A stretch of 7,442 nt of DNA from Clostridiales bacterium (GCA_007134725.1 SLKF01000259.1:1-7442), one strand, 5' to 3'. Counted from the first letter of the stretch, positions 1 to 6,279 are shown. Notes: generated from the sequence alone by a model not told the origin. Translations and numbers: made by a program.

Positions 1-147
1 AAATTTATTTTTTAAGTGTTTATACCTTTCATCATCTGGATGATAAAAAATAGCAACACATGCTGGTAAAAGTTCAGGTCTTGTTGTTGAAATAATTAAA
101 TCTTCTTTTTTTCCACTATTATCTACTTTAAATATTATATTATAAAA
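1..147 (-). pseudogene. valS: Fragment of valyl-tRNA synthetase (editing domain), open at the left edge
   Basis: Read on the minus strand, 49 codons run without a stop from 147 down to 1. The peptide contains [20 protein letters not shown] followed by DDERYKHL. The [10 protein letters not shown]...HPDDERY pattern is characteristic of the CP1 editing domain of ValS, which hydrolyses mischarged Thr-tRNA(Val); the ELLPACVA wording is typical of the archaeal-like ValS form also found in some Firmicutes. No start codon or ribosome binding site is present, and an in-frame TGA (148-150) precedes the fragment. ValS is normally about 850-950 residues, so this is a small piece of the gene; the rest, if present, lies left of the window. 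GC is about 26% over 1-120, against about 52% in a sampled 60 bases of the next gene. It could be a decayed or transferred remnant, or a contig-join artefact. Family identity is fairly sure; its status is not. Confidence 0.68.
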
Positions 148-314
148 TCAAACAGAAGAATTTGAGTTGGGCTTTCTTAAAGTTAGGTTTTTATCTAATA
201 ATGGGTATATTTAAATAGTCAAGATGATTCGTAAAAACTGAAGTTAAGGAAATCAAAAATTCGGAGAATTACAATATCAGTTGTGAAAATAAACTTTCAA
301 AAGGAGAGGTTCTA
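148..314. other. Gene-free spacer between the valS fragment and the D-threonine aldolase-like gene
   Basis: AT-rich, with stops in all obvious frames. No convincing sigma-A promoter: the best pair is TTAGGT (183-188) and TATATT (206-211) with 17-bp spacing, and the -35 is poor. The last bases carry a clear ribosome binding site, GGAG at 303-306, eight bases before the ATG at 315. Minus-strand frame continuity from the valS fragment extends to a TAG at 196-198 if the TGA at 148-150 is ignored. Confidence 0.5.
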
Positions 315-1421
315 ATGAACTATGTAGAATTAGATACACCGGCCTTGTTGATCGACCGGGAAATTATGTTGGATAATTGCAGAAACATGCAGGAGTACGC
401 CGATCGGAAAAATGTAATCCTACGACCCCACACCAAAACCCATAAGATGTCGAAACTGGCCCTGGTGCAAGAAGCATTGGGAGCCAAGGGCATTACGGTG
501 GCGAAGGTGGGAGAAGCGGAAGTGATGGCTTCCAAAGGGCTTAAAGATATTTTTATTGCCAATGAGATTGTTGGAGCAATAAAACTCGAACGCATACGGA
601 ATCTGGCGGATACCACTAAAATTTCCTTTGGCTTGGACAGTATTCCCCAAGCGGATATGGTGGAGAAAGCTTTTGAAGGAGCTACCAGGAAAGCTGTGGT
701 TCTGATTGAAATTGAGGTGGGAGAAGAACGTTCCGGGGTGGTAACCGAAGAAGATTACAAAGCGCTGTTAAAACATTTAAAAAATTGTAATAACATTGAG
801 GTGAAAGGAGTATTTTCCCATGACGGGCATTCCTATGGGGCAAAGGATATCAGGGAGTGTAGAGAGATAAATTTAAAAGCTCAGGAAAGGACTTTGCGAT
901 TCGCTGAAATTGCTGAGAATATGGGCTTTTCCATAAATACAGTCAGTATCGGATCTACCCCTTCCATGATGCATGACTTTGATATTCTAGAAGGGGTCAC
1001 AGAAATCCGGCCGGGCACCTATATTTTTATGGACGCTTCCCAGGCTAATGCTTATGGAAGTCTTAAAAGAAATGCCGCAACCATACTTACCACAATCATC
1101 AGTTTACCCACTGCCGAGCGGGTAATTACGGATGTGGGTGCAAAGGGTATCACCGCCCAACGTAGAACAAAAGGCTTTTGTGCAACCAAGGGACTGGGAC
1201 TGATAAAAGGGTGGTCCGATGTAACGCTACATGATGTATTTGATGAACACGCCATCATCTATCATAAAGCCTTTCATGATGGAGTAAAGGTTGGGGATAA
1301 GGTGGAGATCATTCCGAATCATATCTGCCCTGTGGTGAACCTGCACGAAACCGCTTATCTAGTTTCTGGTGGTAAAGTCATCGAAGAGATCCCGGTGGAT
1401 TGCAGAGGCAAAATCAAGTAG
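315..1421 (+). CDS. D-threonine aldolase / D-serine dehydratase-like PLP enzyme (alanine racemase N-terminal fold)
   Basis: A cytosolic pyridoxal-phosphate enzyme of the DSD1/D-threonine aldolase family. Known members cleave D-threonine to glycine and acetaldehyde or deaminate D-serine; the substrate here is not fixed by sequence. The 368 residues match the usual 360-390. The N-terminal fold-type III barrel begins with LDTPALLID (6-14). RPHTKTHK (37-44) carries the PLP lysine, probably K41. SIGSTPSM (211-218) and EIRPGTYIFMD (230-240) are the usual phosphate-binding and cofactor-side motifs. The C-terminal beta domain has the metal motif PNHICPVVNLH, with H336 and C338 as likely divalent metal ligands. 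No signal peptide. The start is fixed by a good ribosome binding site (GGAG, 303-306). The neighbour downstream is a broken transporter, so there is no operon clue. The His-x-Cys pair resembles D-serine dehydratase more than the His-x-Asp of classical D-threonine aldolase. Family call firm, activity uncertain. Confidence 0.9.
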   Translation: MNYVELDTPALLIDREIMLDNCRNMQEYADRKNVILRPHTKTHKMSKLALVQEALGAKGITVAKVGEAEVMASKGLKDIFIANEIVGAIKLERIRNLADTTKISFGLDSIPQADMVEKAFEGATRKAVVLIEIEVGEERSGVVTEEDYKALLKHLKNCNNIEVKGVFSHDGHSYGAKDIRECREINLKAQERTLRFAEIAENMGFSINTVSIGSTPSMMHDFDILEGVTEIRPGTYIFMDASQANAYGSLKRNAATILTTIISLPTAERVITDVGAKGITAQRRTKGFCATKGLGLIKGWSDVTLHDVFDEHAIIYHKAFHDGVKVGDKVEIIPNHICPVVNLHETAYLVSGGKVIEEIPVDCRGKIK

Positions 1422-1460
1422 GGTAAAAATCTTATAAACTAAGAACGAAATTCACAAGGA

Positions 1461-1832
1461 GTGGTGGACATTTACTTTGTGGTGAGACTGGGTACAGAGG
1501 TCATTGCCGGGGTAGGGGTTACAAATCTGACGATGAACGTCAATATTGCCTTTTTTCTAGCCCTGGGAATCAGAACTACGGCGATGATCTCGAGAGCCAT
1601 CACCTTGGTAACCACCTCCGCTCTTCAGGGCGCCGGTGACACGAAATTTCCCATGTACTCGTCTCTTGTGGGTATTTGGGGGATTCGAGTGGTCGGGGTA
1701 TACATTTTAAGCATTCGTCTAGGTTATGGCTTGGTGGGAGTATGGACAGCCTAGGCTATAGATATTACTGTTCGCGGAATCATTTTCATGATTCGTTTCC
1801 TCAAAGGAAAATGGAAGGAGATTGAAGTATGA
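1461..1832 (+). pseudogene. MATE-family multidrug/Na+ efflux transporter remnant with internal deletion and nonsense codon
   Basis: Two separated parts of a MATE (NorM/DinF-type) transporter are joined in one frame. The first part, DIYFVVRLGTEVIAGVGVTN onward, corresponds to the first-helix motif usually written MVDTYFVGRLG and the following helix. At about 1600 it jumps directly to the late-protein motif ALQGAGDTKFPM and the helix IWGIRVVGVYIL. Roughly 280 residues of the usual ~450 are missing between them, as is the true N-terminus. A TAG at 1752-1754 interrupts the frame; the family-like sequence continues after it (AIDITVRGIIFMIRFLKGKW) to a TGA at 1830-1832. A GTG at 1461 opens the frame, but it falls inside the first-helix motif and overlaps the only AAGGAG, so it is not a credible start. 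An intact relative would be an inner-membrane cation/drug antiporter; this copy cannot be functional. Confidence 0.85.
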
Positions 1833-1877
1833 CAATATTGTATTCATGCAGGAGTATAGTTTTATAAAATAGGAAAA

Positions 1878-1883
1878 AAGAGG
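1878..1883 (+). promoter_or_regulatory. Ribosome binding site deciding a TTG start
   Basis: AAGAGG lies eight bases before TTG at 1892. The first ATG in the frame (1937) would remove the start of helix 1 of the CsoR-type fold, so the TTG is the best supported start. Confidence 0.65.
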
Positions 1884-1891
1884 ATAACCCC

Positions 1892-2164
1892 TTGGAAAAC
1901 CATAAGCACCGAAATCATAAACAGTTGATTAATAGAATGTCCCGGATTGTCGGTCATTCTGAAGCCAACAAAAGGATGTTGGAGGCAGAAGAGGAATGCA
2001 GCGCTATCTTAATCCAAATTGCCGCGGTGAAGTCTGCACTCAATAATGTAGGAAAATTTGTGTTAAAAGATCATATGAATCATAGTATTGTAGAAGCGGT
2101 GGAAAACAATGACCAGGAAGCATTAAGAGAATTAGATGAGGCCATTGATAAATTTATTAAGTAA
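1892..2164 (+). CDS. CsoR/RcnR/FrmR-family (DUF156) metal- or thiol-sensing transcriptional repressor
   Basis: A 90-residue all-helical DNA-binding repressor; family members form tetramers on operators and release when Cu(I), Ni/Co, formaldehyde or persulfide is sensed. Helix 1 has INRMSRIVGHSEANKRML (13-30), the counterpart of RLxRIxGQVxGIxRM. Helix 2 has EEECSAILIQIAAVKSALNN (33-52) with the invariant sensor cysteine C36. Helix 3 has DHMNHS with H61. In M. tuberculosis CsoR the Cu ligands are C36, H61 and C65; here residue 65 is serine, so the third copper ligand is absent, and the C-H-S set looks more like FrmR (C-H-T). The N-terminus is His-rich (HKHRNH, 4-9), which could supply a metal ligand as in RcnR. 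No copA, copZ, frmA or efflux gene is in view. An imperfect inverted repeat (TAT-N-C ... G-N-ATA, 1841-1858) upstream is a weak operator candidate. Family firm, inducer unknown. Confidence 0.88.
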   Translation: MENHKHRNHKQLINRMSRIVGHSEANKRMLEAEEECSAILIQIAAVKSALNNVGKFVLKDHMNHSIVEAVENNDQEALRELDEAIDKFIK

Positions 2165-2183
2165 AAATTTCCTCGAAGCTGTC

Positions 2184-2212
2184 TTGTATTTGTGTGGATT
2201 TTATGCTAAATT
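2184..2212 (+). promoter_or_regulatory. Probable sigma-A promoter of nrdJ with extended -10
   Basis: TTGTAT (2184-2189), a 17-bp spacer, then TAAATT (2207-2212) preceded by TG at 2204-2205, giving an extended -10 (TGnTAAATT). The hexamers are imperfect, but spacing and the TG element are right. Transcription would start near 2219, giving a leader of roughly 145 bases. The first NrdR-like box starts at the last base of the -10. Confidence 0.45.
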
Positions 2213-2227
2213 ATATATATGTTGTAT
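2212..2227 (+). promoter_or_regulatory. NrdR box 1 (weaker half of a tandem pair)
   Basis: The 16-mer TATATATATGTTGTAT matches the published NrdR-box consensus acaCwAtATaTwGtgt at 10 of 16 positions, including most of the central core. It starts exactly 32 bp before the stronger box at 2244, the three-helical-turn spacing expected for paired NrdR boxes, and it covers the predicted transcription start. Alone it would not be convincing in AT-rich DNA; its position relative to box 2 is the support. Confidence 0.45.
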
Positions 2228-2243
2228 ACACAGTCTTTACTAA

Positions 2244-2259
2244 ACACCATATATAGATT
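2244..2259 (+). promoter_or_regulatory. NrdR box 2 upstream of nrdJ
   Basis: ACACCATATATAGATT agrees with acaCwAtATaTwGtgt at 13 of 16 positions, with ACAC, the ATATAT core and the G all in place. NrdR is the ATP-cone/zinc-ribbon repressor that reads cellular ATP/dATP and controls ribonucleotide reductase genes in most bacteria. The site sits 106 bp before the nrdJ start and is paired with box 1. The nrdR gene is not in this window. Confidence 0.62.
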
Positions 2260-2365
2260 TATTGGTTATTTTACATATAGAGGATTCCATGATAAAATAA
2301 TCAACTCTTAGAAGAAACAAGGTATAAAACTAAGCGTCATACAAGAAGCGAAAGGGGTATCAGCC

Positions 2366-4495
2366 ATGTTAAAAGTTGAAAAACGGAATGGGAAAACGGT
2401 AGAGTTTGAAGCGGAAAAAATCACAACGGCGGTTAAAAAGGCCATGAATGAAACTGAAGATGGAGTAGACGAGGCCTTAGCAATAACCATTGGAGAAGAT
2501 GCGATCGAAGCCTTCAGTGGAAAAGATCTAGTAACTATTGAAGAAATTCAGGATTACGTCGAGCTTCAATTGATGAAATCAAGACCGGAGGTAGCAAGAA
2601 AGTATATTGTATACCGACAGGAACGGGCCATTCTTCGGGAGCAGGGATGGACTATGACGGATCTGCAACGGGATATTTACGAGAAAAAATACCGATACGA
2701 TGCAGAAACCTTTGATGAGTTCTTAAACCGGGTAGGGGTGGACAACAGTCCCATAAAAAAGGCCATGAAAGATAAGAAATTTATGCCTGCAGGAAGAATC
2801 CTGGTGGGAAGAGGTCTCGATAAACTGGGAAGAAAAATAACTCTTAGTAATTGTTATGTAATGCCCAAGGTGGAAGATAATATCGAATCCATCTTTGATA
2901 CGGCAAAGTACTTAGCGAGAACCTATTCTTACGGTGGAGGGGTAGGACTGACCTTATCCAATCTTCGACCAAAGGATGCGAGAGTAAACAATGCTGCGAA
3001 TACCACTACGGGAGCCGTAAGCTTTATGGATTTATATTCCTTAGTAACAGGACTGATCGGTATGCGGGGACGACGGGGAGCCTTAATGCTGAACCTGGAT
3101 TGTGATCATCCGGATATCGAAGAATTTATCAATGTGAAGAACGTTCCGGGTAAGGTGACGTTCGCCAATATTTCCGTAAACGTGGACGATAAGTTTTTAC
3201 AAGCGGTACGGAATGATGAAGAGTACGAACTGTACTTTAAGGTGGCATCTTCCGGACAGGAAATCCGAAAAGTGGTACGGGCGAAGGATCTTTTCAATAA
3301 ACTGGCTTACAACAACTGGGATATGGCTGAACCGGGAATTCTTTACAAGGACCGGATCAATTCCTGGCACCTGATGAGTGAAGACGAGAGTTTTGAGTTT
3401 GCCGGTGTAAATCCCTGCGCTGAGGAAACTTTACCGGCCTTTGGTAGTTGCAACCTTTCTTCCATCAATTTAAGCGGATTTGTAAAGGATCCCTTTACGA
3501 AATACGCCAGATTTGAGTTTGAGAAATTCGGCGAAATGGTTAGAAACGGGGTAATCTACTTAAATGAGATTTTGGATGAGAATATGAATCTGCATCCCTT
3601 AGAGCAGCAGAAGGAAATGTCTCGGGACCTTCGACAAATCGGTCTGGGAATCATGGGCCTTGCGGATATGTTTATTAAGATGGGGGTACGTTACGGAAGT
3701 AGTGAATCCCTGTCATTGACCCATCAGATTGGTAGAATTATGATTAACGAAGCCTTAAGACAATCCGCATTGATGGCGGAAACCGACGGACCGTTCCCAC
3801 GATTTAACAAGGAAGCGGTATTAAAGTCTCCCTTCCTTCAGGAAAATGCCGATGAGGATGTCATAGAATTGATTAAGGAACACGGTCTTCGAAACTCTCA
3901 ACTCCTTACGATCCCCCCTACGGGAAGTATTGCTACTTTAGTGGGTTGCAGTAACGGAGTAGAGCCGATCTTCCAGGTAGCATACACCAGAAAATCGGAG
4001 TCCCTGCATCATGAGGATACCTACTACAAAGTGTTTACGCCGATCGTTAAAGAGTATATGAATGTCAATAACCTATCCTATGAGGATGATCTGCCGGAAC
4101 ATATTGTAACCACTTCAAACCTGGATTATAAGGAACGAATTGAAGTGCAGGCAACCTGGCAGCAATATATCGATGCAAGTATTTCCTCCACGGTGAATGT
4201 GCCCAATGAATTTACTGTAGAACAGGTAGAAGATCTTTACCTACACGCAGGAGCCAGAGGCTTGAAAGGGATAACCATCTACCGGGACGGATGCGCCCGA
4301 AGTGGAATACTCATTACGGATCATAAGAAAGGTAAAAAAACCCGAATAGAGGAGCTGCAGGAAGAAATCAACCTGTTAGCCGGTGAAGAAATCAAAAAAG
4401 ATCCGGATACCTGCCCTATGTGTAGTGGAACCTTAAATCACTCCGGAGGTTGCAGCGAGTGTCAGGACTGCGGATATAGTCCCTGCTCGATCTAA
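2366..4495 (+). CDS. nrdJ: Adenosylcobalamin-dependent (class II) ribonucleoside-diphosphate reductase NrdJ
   Basis: Reduces ribonucleotides to deoxyribonucleotides in the cytosol using a cobalamin-generated thiyl radical, needing no oxygen and no second subunit. The 709 residues fit the family. Residues 1-92 form an ATP-cone (KRNGKTVEFEAEKIT...), the allosteric dATP/ATP switch. The ten-stranded barrel follows: LSNC (C163, first redox cysteine); SYGGGVGLTLSNLRP (188-202); NPCAEE with N349, the radical cysteine C351 and E353; SCNLSSINL (C362, second redox cysteine); and the phosphate-binding loop IPPTGS (516-521). GLKGITIYRDGCARSG (632-647) is the class II C-terminal signature. The tail has six cysteines (683, 686, 696, 699, 702, 707) in a zinc-ribbon-like arrangement ending CSI, which probably re-reduces the active site. 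The start follows AAAGGGG (2351-2357) with eight-base spacing. It is monocistronic: its own promoter and NrdR boxes upstream, a terminator downstream. No cobalamin riboswitch is visible in the leader. Confidence 0.97.
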   Translation: MLKVEKRNGKTVEFEAEKITTAVKKAMNETEDGVDEALAITIGEDAIEAFSGKDLVTIEEIQDYVELQLMKSRPEVARKYIVYRQERAILREQGWTMTDLQRDIYEKKYRYDAETFDEFLNRVGVDNSPIKKAMKDKKFMPAGRILVGRGLDKLGRKITLSNCYVMPKVEDNIESIFDTAKYLARTYSYGGGVGLTLSNLRPKDARVNNAANTTTGAVSFMDLYSLVTGLIGMRGRRGALMLNLDCDHPDIEEFINVKNVPGKVTFANISVNVDDKFLQAVRNDEEYELYFKVASSGQEIRKVVRAKDLFNKLAYNNWDMAEPGILYKDRINSWHLMSEDESFEFAGVNPCAEETLPAFGSCNLSSINLSGFVKDPFTKYARFEFEKFGEMVRNGVIYLNEILDENMNLHPLEQQKEMSRDLRQIGLGIMGLADMFIKMGVRYGSSESLSLTHQIGRIMINEALRQSALMAETDGPFPRFNKEAVLKSPFLQENADEDVIELIKEHGLRNSQLLTIPPTGSIATLVGCSNGVEPIFQVAYTRKSESLHHEDTYYKVFTPIVKEYMNVNNLSYEDDLPEHIVTTSNLDYKERIEVQATWQQYIDASISSTVNVPNEFTVEQVEDLYLHAGARGLKGITIYRDGCARSGILITDHKKGKKTRIEELQEEINLLAGEEIKKDPDTCPMCSGTLNHSGGCSECQDCGYSPCSI

Positions 4496-4506
4496 TTGAA
4501 ATCAAG

Positions 4507-4566
4507 AGCAATTTAAAAAAGGCTTGCAGACTGTTCTACATCAGTCAGCAAGCCTTTTTAATTGCT
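4507..4566 (+). terminator. Rho-independent terminator of nrdJ
   Basis: A long hairpin: AAAAAGGCTTGC (4516-4527) pairs with GCAAGCCTTTTT (4548-4559). After a single A-A mismatch, GACTG (4529-4533) pairs with CAGTC (4542-4546) around an eight-base loop. AGCAAT (4507-4512) can also pair with ATTGCT (4561-4566). The T tract lies in the descending arm. Confidence 0.92.
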
Positions 4567-4659
4567 TGAAGAATCTTTTGGGTTAGAATTAAATCACAGC
4601 AAGAAGGTTTTTAAAAACAAGAGTTACTCTATCGTAAAGAAGGGTAGGTATAAATTTAA

Positions 4660-4682
4660 GGGTTAAATAATAACTAAAACCC
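4660..4682 (+). repeat. Inverted repeat in the pirin leader region
   Basis: GGGTT (4660-4664) and AACCC (4678-4682) flank a 13-base AT-rich loop. It lies just downstream of a possible -10 (TATAAA, 4649-4654) that has no good -35. GAGTTACTC (4621-4629), a small perfect inverted repeat, sits just upstream. Could be a leader hairpin or an operator; too weak to decide. Confidence 0.3.
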
Positions 4683-4697
4683 TGAGGATTAACCTCA
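4683..4697 (+). promoter_or_regulatory. Candidate operator upstream of the pirin-Crp/Fnr operon
   Basis: TGAGG-ATTAA-CCTCA is a perfect 5+5 bp inverted repeat with a five-base centre, starting 57 bp before the pirin start and immediately after the GGGTT/AACCC repeat. It has the size of a dimer-binding site, but I do not recognise the motif; it is not a typical CRP or FNR box. Confidence 0.35.
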
Positions 4698-4739
4698 TAA
4701 AACAACAAAAATTTATAAAAAATTCAGGAGGGAATAGGT

Positions 4740-5579
4740 ATGGAGCGAAAAGTAAAGCAAGAGGTAACAGGATTTCGAACCCAGGACGGGGCCGGAGTAA
4801 GTTTGGTTCGGGTACTGGGTCCGGATACGATCAATGATTACGATCCGATTTTGATGTTGGATTCCTTCGACAGCGTAAAACCCGAAGATTATACCAAAGG
4901 CTTTCCCCTGCATCCCCATCGAGGGATTGAGACCATTAGCTACGTTTACCGAGGGCAAATGACCCATAAGGACAGCTTAGGAAATGAAGATACCATCGGA
5001 GGCGGAGAAGTACAGTGGATGACCGCGGGTTCTGGAATTATGCACGAAGAAAGACTTCCGGCCTCCGAGCGACTCCTGGGGGTACAACTGTGGCTGAATT
5101 TACCGGCTAAGGATAAGATGGTACCACCGGCATACAACAGCATTAAAAACGCCGATATTCAGGAGATAACCTTGGAAAAGGGAAAACTTCGATTGCTGGC
5201 CGGGGAATATAAAGAATATAAAGGCTATCAAAGTATGTATTTGCCTCTGAATTATTATGATATCCATCTAGATGCTCATGCTTCTATTACCATTGACACG
5301 GAAGAAGATCGATCGATTATGCTCTTTACTCTTTTAGGGGAGGCGGTTGTTGCCGGAGCCCATATCCAAGAGAAAACCGCAGTAAAATTAACTTCGGGAG
5401 ATCAGGTAAAAATTCAGGCTTCCCATAAACCTGTCCAAATCCTTTTTGTCAGTTCAAAAATGCTGGATGAGCCTGTTGCATGGGGCGGACCTATTGTAAT
5501 GAACACGAAGGAGGAGTTAAATCAAGCCTTCTCGGATTTGGATCAAGGAACCTTCTTAAAAGAAGCGATTGATTATTAA
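4740..5579 (+). CDS. Pirin-family protein (bicupin)
   Basis: A cytosolic two-cupin protein; bacterial relatives include quercetin 2,3-dioxygenase-type enzymes and proteins that bind metabolic enzymes, and human pirin is an Fe-dependent cofactor. The 279 residues match the usual 230-300. The N-terminal cupin carries the pirin metal set: LHPHRG gives H58 and H60, and GIMHEE gives H102 and E104, matching H56, H58, H101 and E103 of human pirin. RGIETISYVYRGQMTHKDS (61-79) and GGGEVQWMTAGSGIMHEE (87-104) are family signatures. The C-terminal cupin (about 150-260) lacks a metal set, as usual, and ends near the conserved EPVAWGGPIVMNT. Start chosen from AGGAGGG (4726-4732), seven bases before the ATG. 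It is followed after 34 bp by a Crp/Fnr regulator with no terminator between them, so they probably share a transcript. Whether it is an enzyme here cannot be seen. Confidence 0.95.
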   Translation: MERKVKQEVTGFRTQDGAGVSLVRVLGPDTINDYDPILMLDSFDSVKPEDYTKGFPLHPHRGIETISYVYRGQMTHKDSLGNEDTIGGGEVQWMTAGSGIMHEERLPASERLLGVQLWLNLPAKDKMVPPAYNSIKNADIQEITLEKGKLRLLAGEYKEYKGYQSMYLPLNYYDIHLDAHASITIDTEEDRSIMLFTLLGEAVVAGAHIQEKTAVKLTSGDQVKIQASHKPVQILFVSSKMLDEPVAWGGPIVMNTKEELNQAFSDLDQGTFLKEAIDY

Positions 5580-5603
5580 TTAAGAAGCGATTGATTATTA
5601 TAA
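5560..5603 (+). repeat. 22-bp tandem duplication across the pirin stop codon
   Basis: AAGAAGCGATTGATTATTA occurs at 5560-5578 and again, identical over 19 bases, at 5582-5600, with a period of 22. The first copy encodes the last pirin codons and most of the TAA; the second is non-coding and lies just before the ribosome binding site of the next gene. Period 22 is not a multiple of three, so the second copy is out of frame with pirin. Confidence 0.9.
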
Positions 5604-5613
5604 GGAGACGATT

Positions 5614-6279
5614 ATGGAAAAACAATTGCAAGAGGTGCTACCCTTTTATAAAACATTGACCAGGGAAGAAAAAGAAGAATTTCTGCAGCAAAGTCAATTA
5701 TTAGAAGGAGAATCGGGAAAGATCATCGTTGAAACAGGCGCGGTCTGTCAGAAGGTATATTTTGTTCTGGAAGGCAGTCTTCGGGTATTTCAACTATCGG
5801 AAGAAGGAAGGGAAATGACTCTTTACCGAGCCGGAAAAGGGGAGGCCTGCCTTTTTTCTTTAACCTGCATTATGAAAGAAGAGGCCCTGAATACCGTAAC
5901 CGTTGTGGAAGAAAAGGCAAGACTGGTAGGGATTCCCTCAGAATTTTTTGAAGATCTGATGTCCCGGAATATTGAATTTCAACGGTACTTTCTTCGCCGT
6001 TTGCTGCATAAAATCTCGGGTCTCATGATTCGAACGGAATCGGTGACTTTTCGATCTATTGAGGAGCGCCTGGCAAAGTATCTCCGGGATCATTTTTCAT
6101 CAGAAGGTTTTTCTACGTTAGCCACCACTCATGAAAAAATTGCGATTGAAATCGGAACCGCCAGAGAAGTGGTTAGCCGGATGTTAAAAACTTTCCAGAA
6201 AGAAGGGATCATTAAGCTTTCGAGAGGGGAAATCACCCTTCTCTCACCAGAAAAATTAAATGAACGGGTTCCAATGTGA
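5614..6279 (+). CDS. Crp/Fnr-family transcriptional regulator
   Basis: A 221-residue cytosolic regulator. Residues about 10-115 form a cyclic-nucleotide-binding-like beta barrel (GKIIVETGAVCQKVYFVLEG); about 120-140 is the dimer helix; 150-215 is a winged helix-turn-helix with recognition helix GTAREVVSRMLKTF (181-194). E185, S188 and R189 match the E-xx-S-R pattern by which FNR reads TTGAT half-sites. The effector pocket is not that of CRP: the R-S-A cAMP motif is absent (LNTVTV instead), and there is GEACLFSLTC with C79 and C85. The N-terminal cysteine set of the FNR [4Fe-4S] cluster is missing, so the signal is unknown and a thiol- or ligand-based input is possible. The start follows AAGGAG (5602-5607) with six-base spacing. 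It follows pirin by 34 bp and may autoregulate the pair. Its TGA overlaps a GTG that opens a small ORF. Confidence 0.93.
   Translation: MEKQLQEVLPFYKTLTREEKEEFLQQSQLLEGESGKIIVETGAVCQKVYFVLEGSLRVFQLSEEGREMTLYRAGKGEACLFSLTCIMKEEALNTVTVVEEKARLVGIPSEFFEDLMSRNIEFQRYFLRRLLHKISGLMIRTESVTFRSIEERLAKYLRDHFSSEGFSTLATTHEKIAIEIGTAREVVSRMLKTFQKEGIIKLSRGEITLLSPEKLNERVPM

Noticed and set aside
320..650. Minus-strand open frames of 76 and 98 codons
   Set aside because: They lie wholly inside the D-threonine aldolase-like gene, show no family motifs, and have no ribosome binding site or independent promoter.
2223..2230. TGTATACA palindrome between the NrdR-like boxes
   Set aside because: Eight bases in very AT-rich DNA is expected by chance, and it partly overlaps box 1.
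2165..2365. Possible cobalamin riboswitch before nrdJ
   Set aside because: The leader is too short and AT-rich, and no B12-box-like GCCACTG element is seen; the NrdR-type sites explain regulation better.
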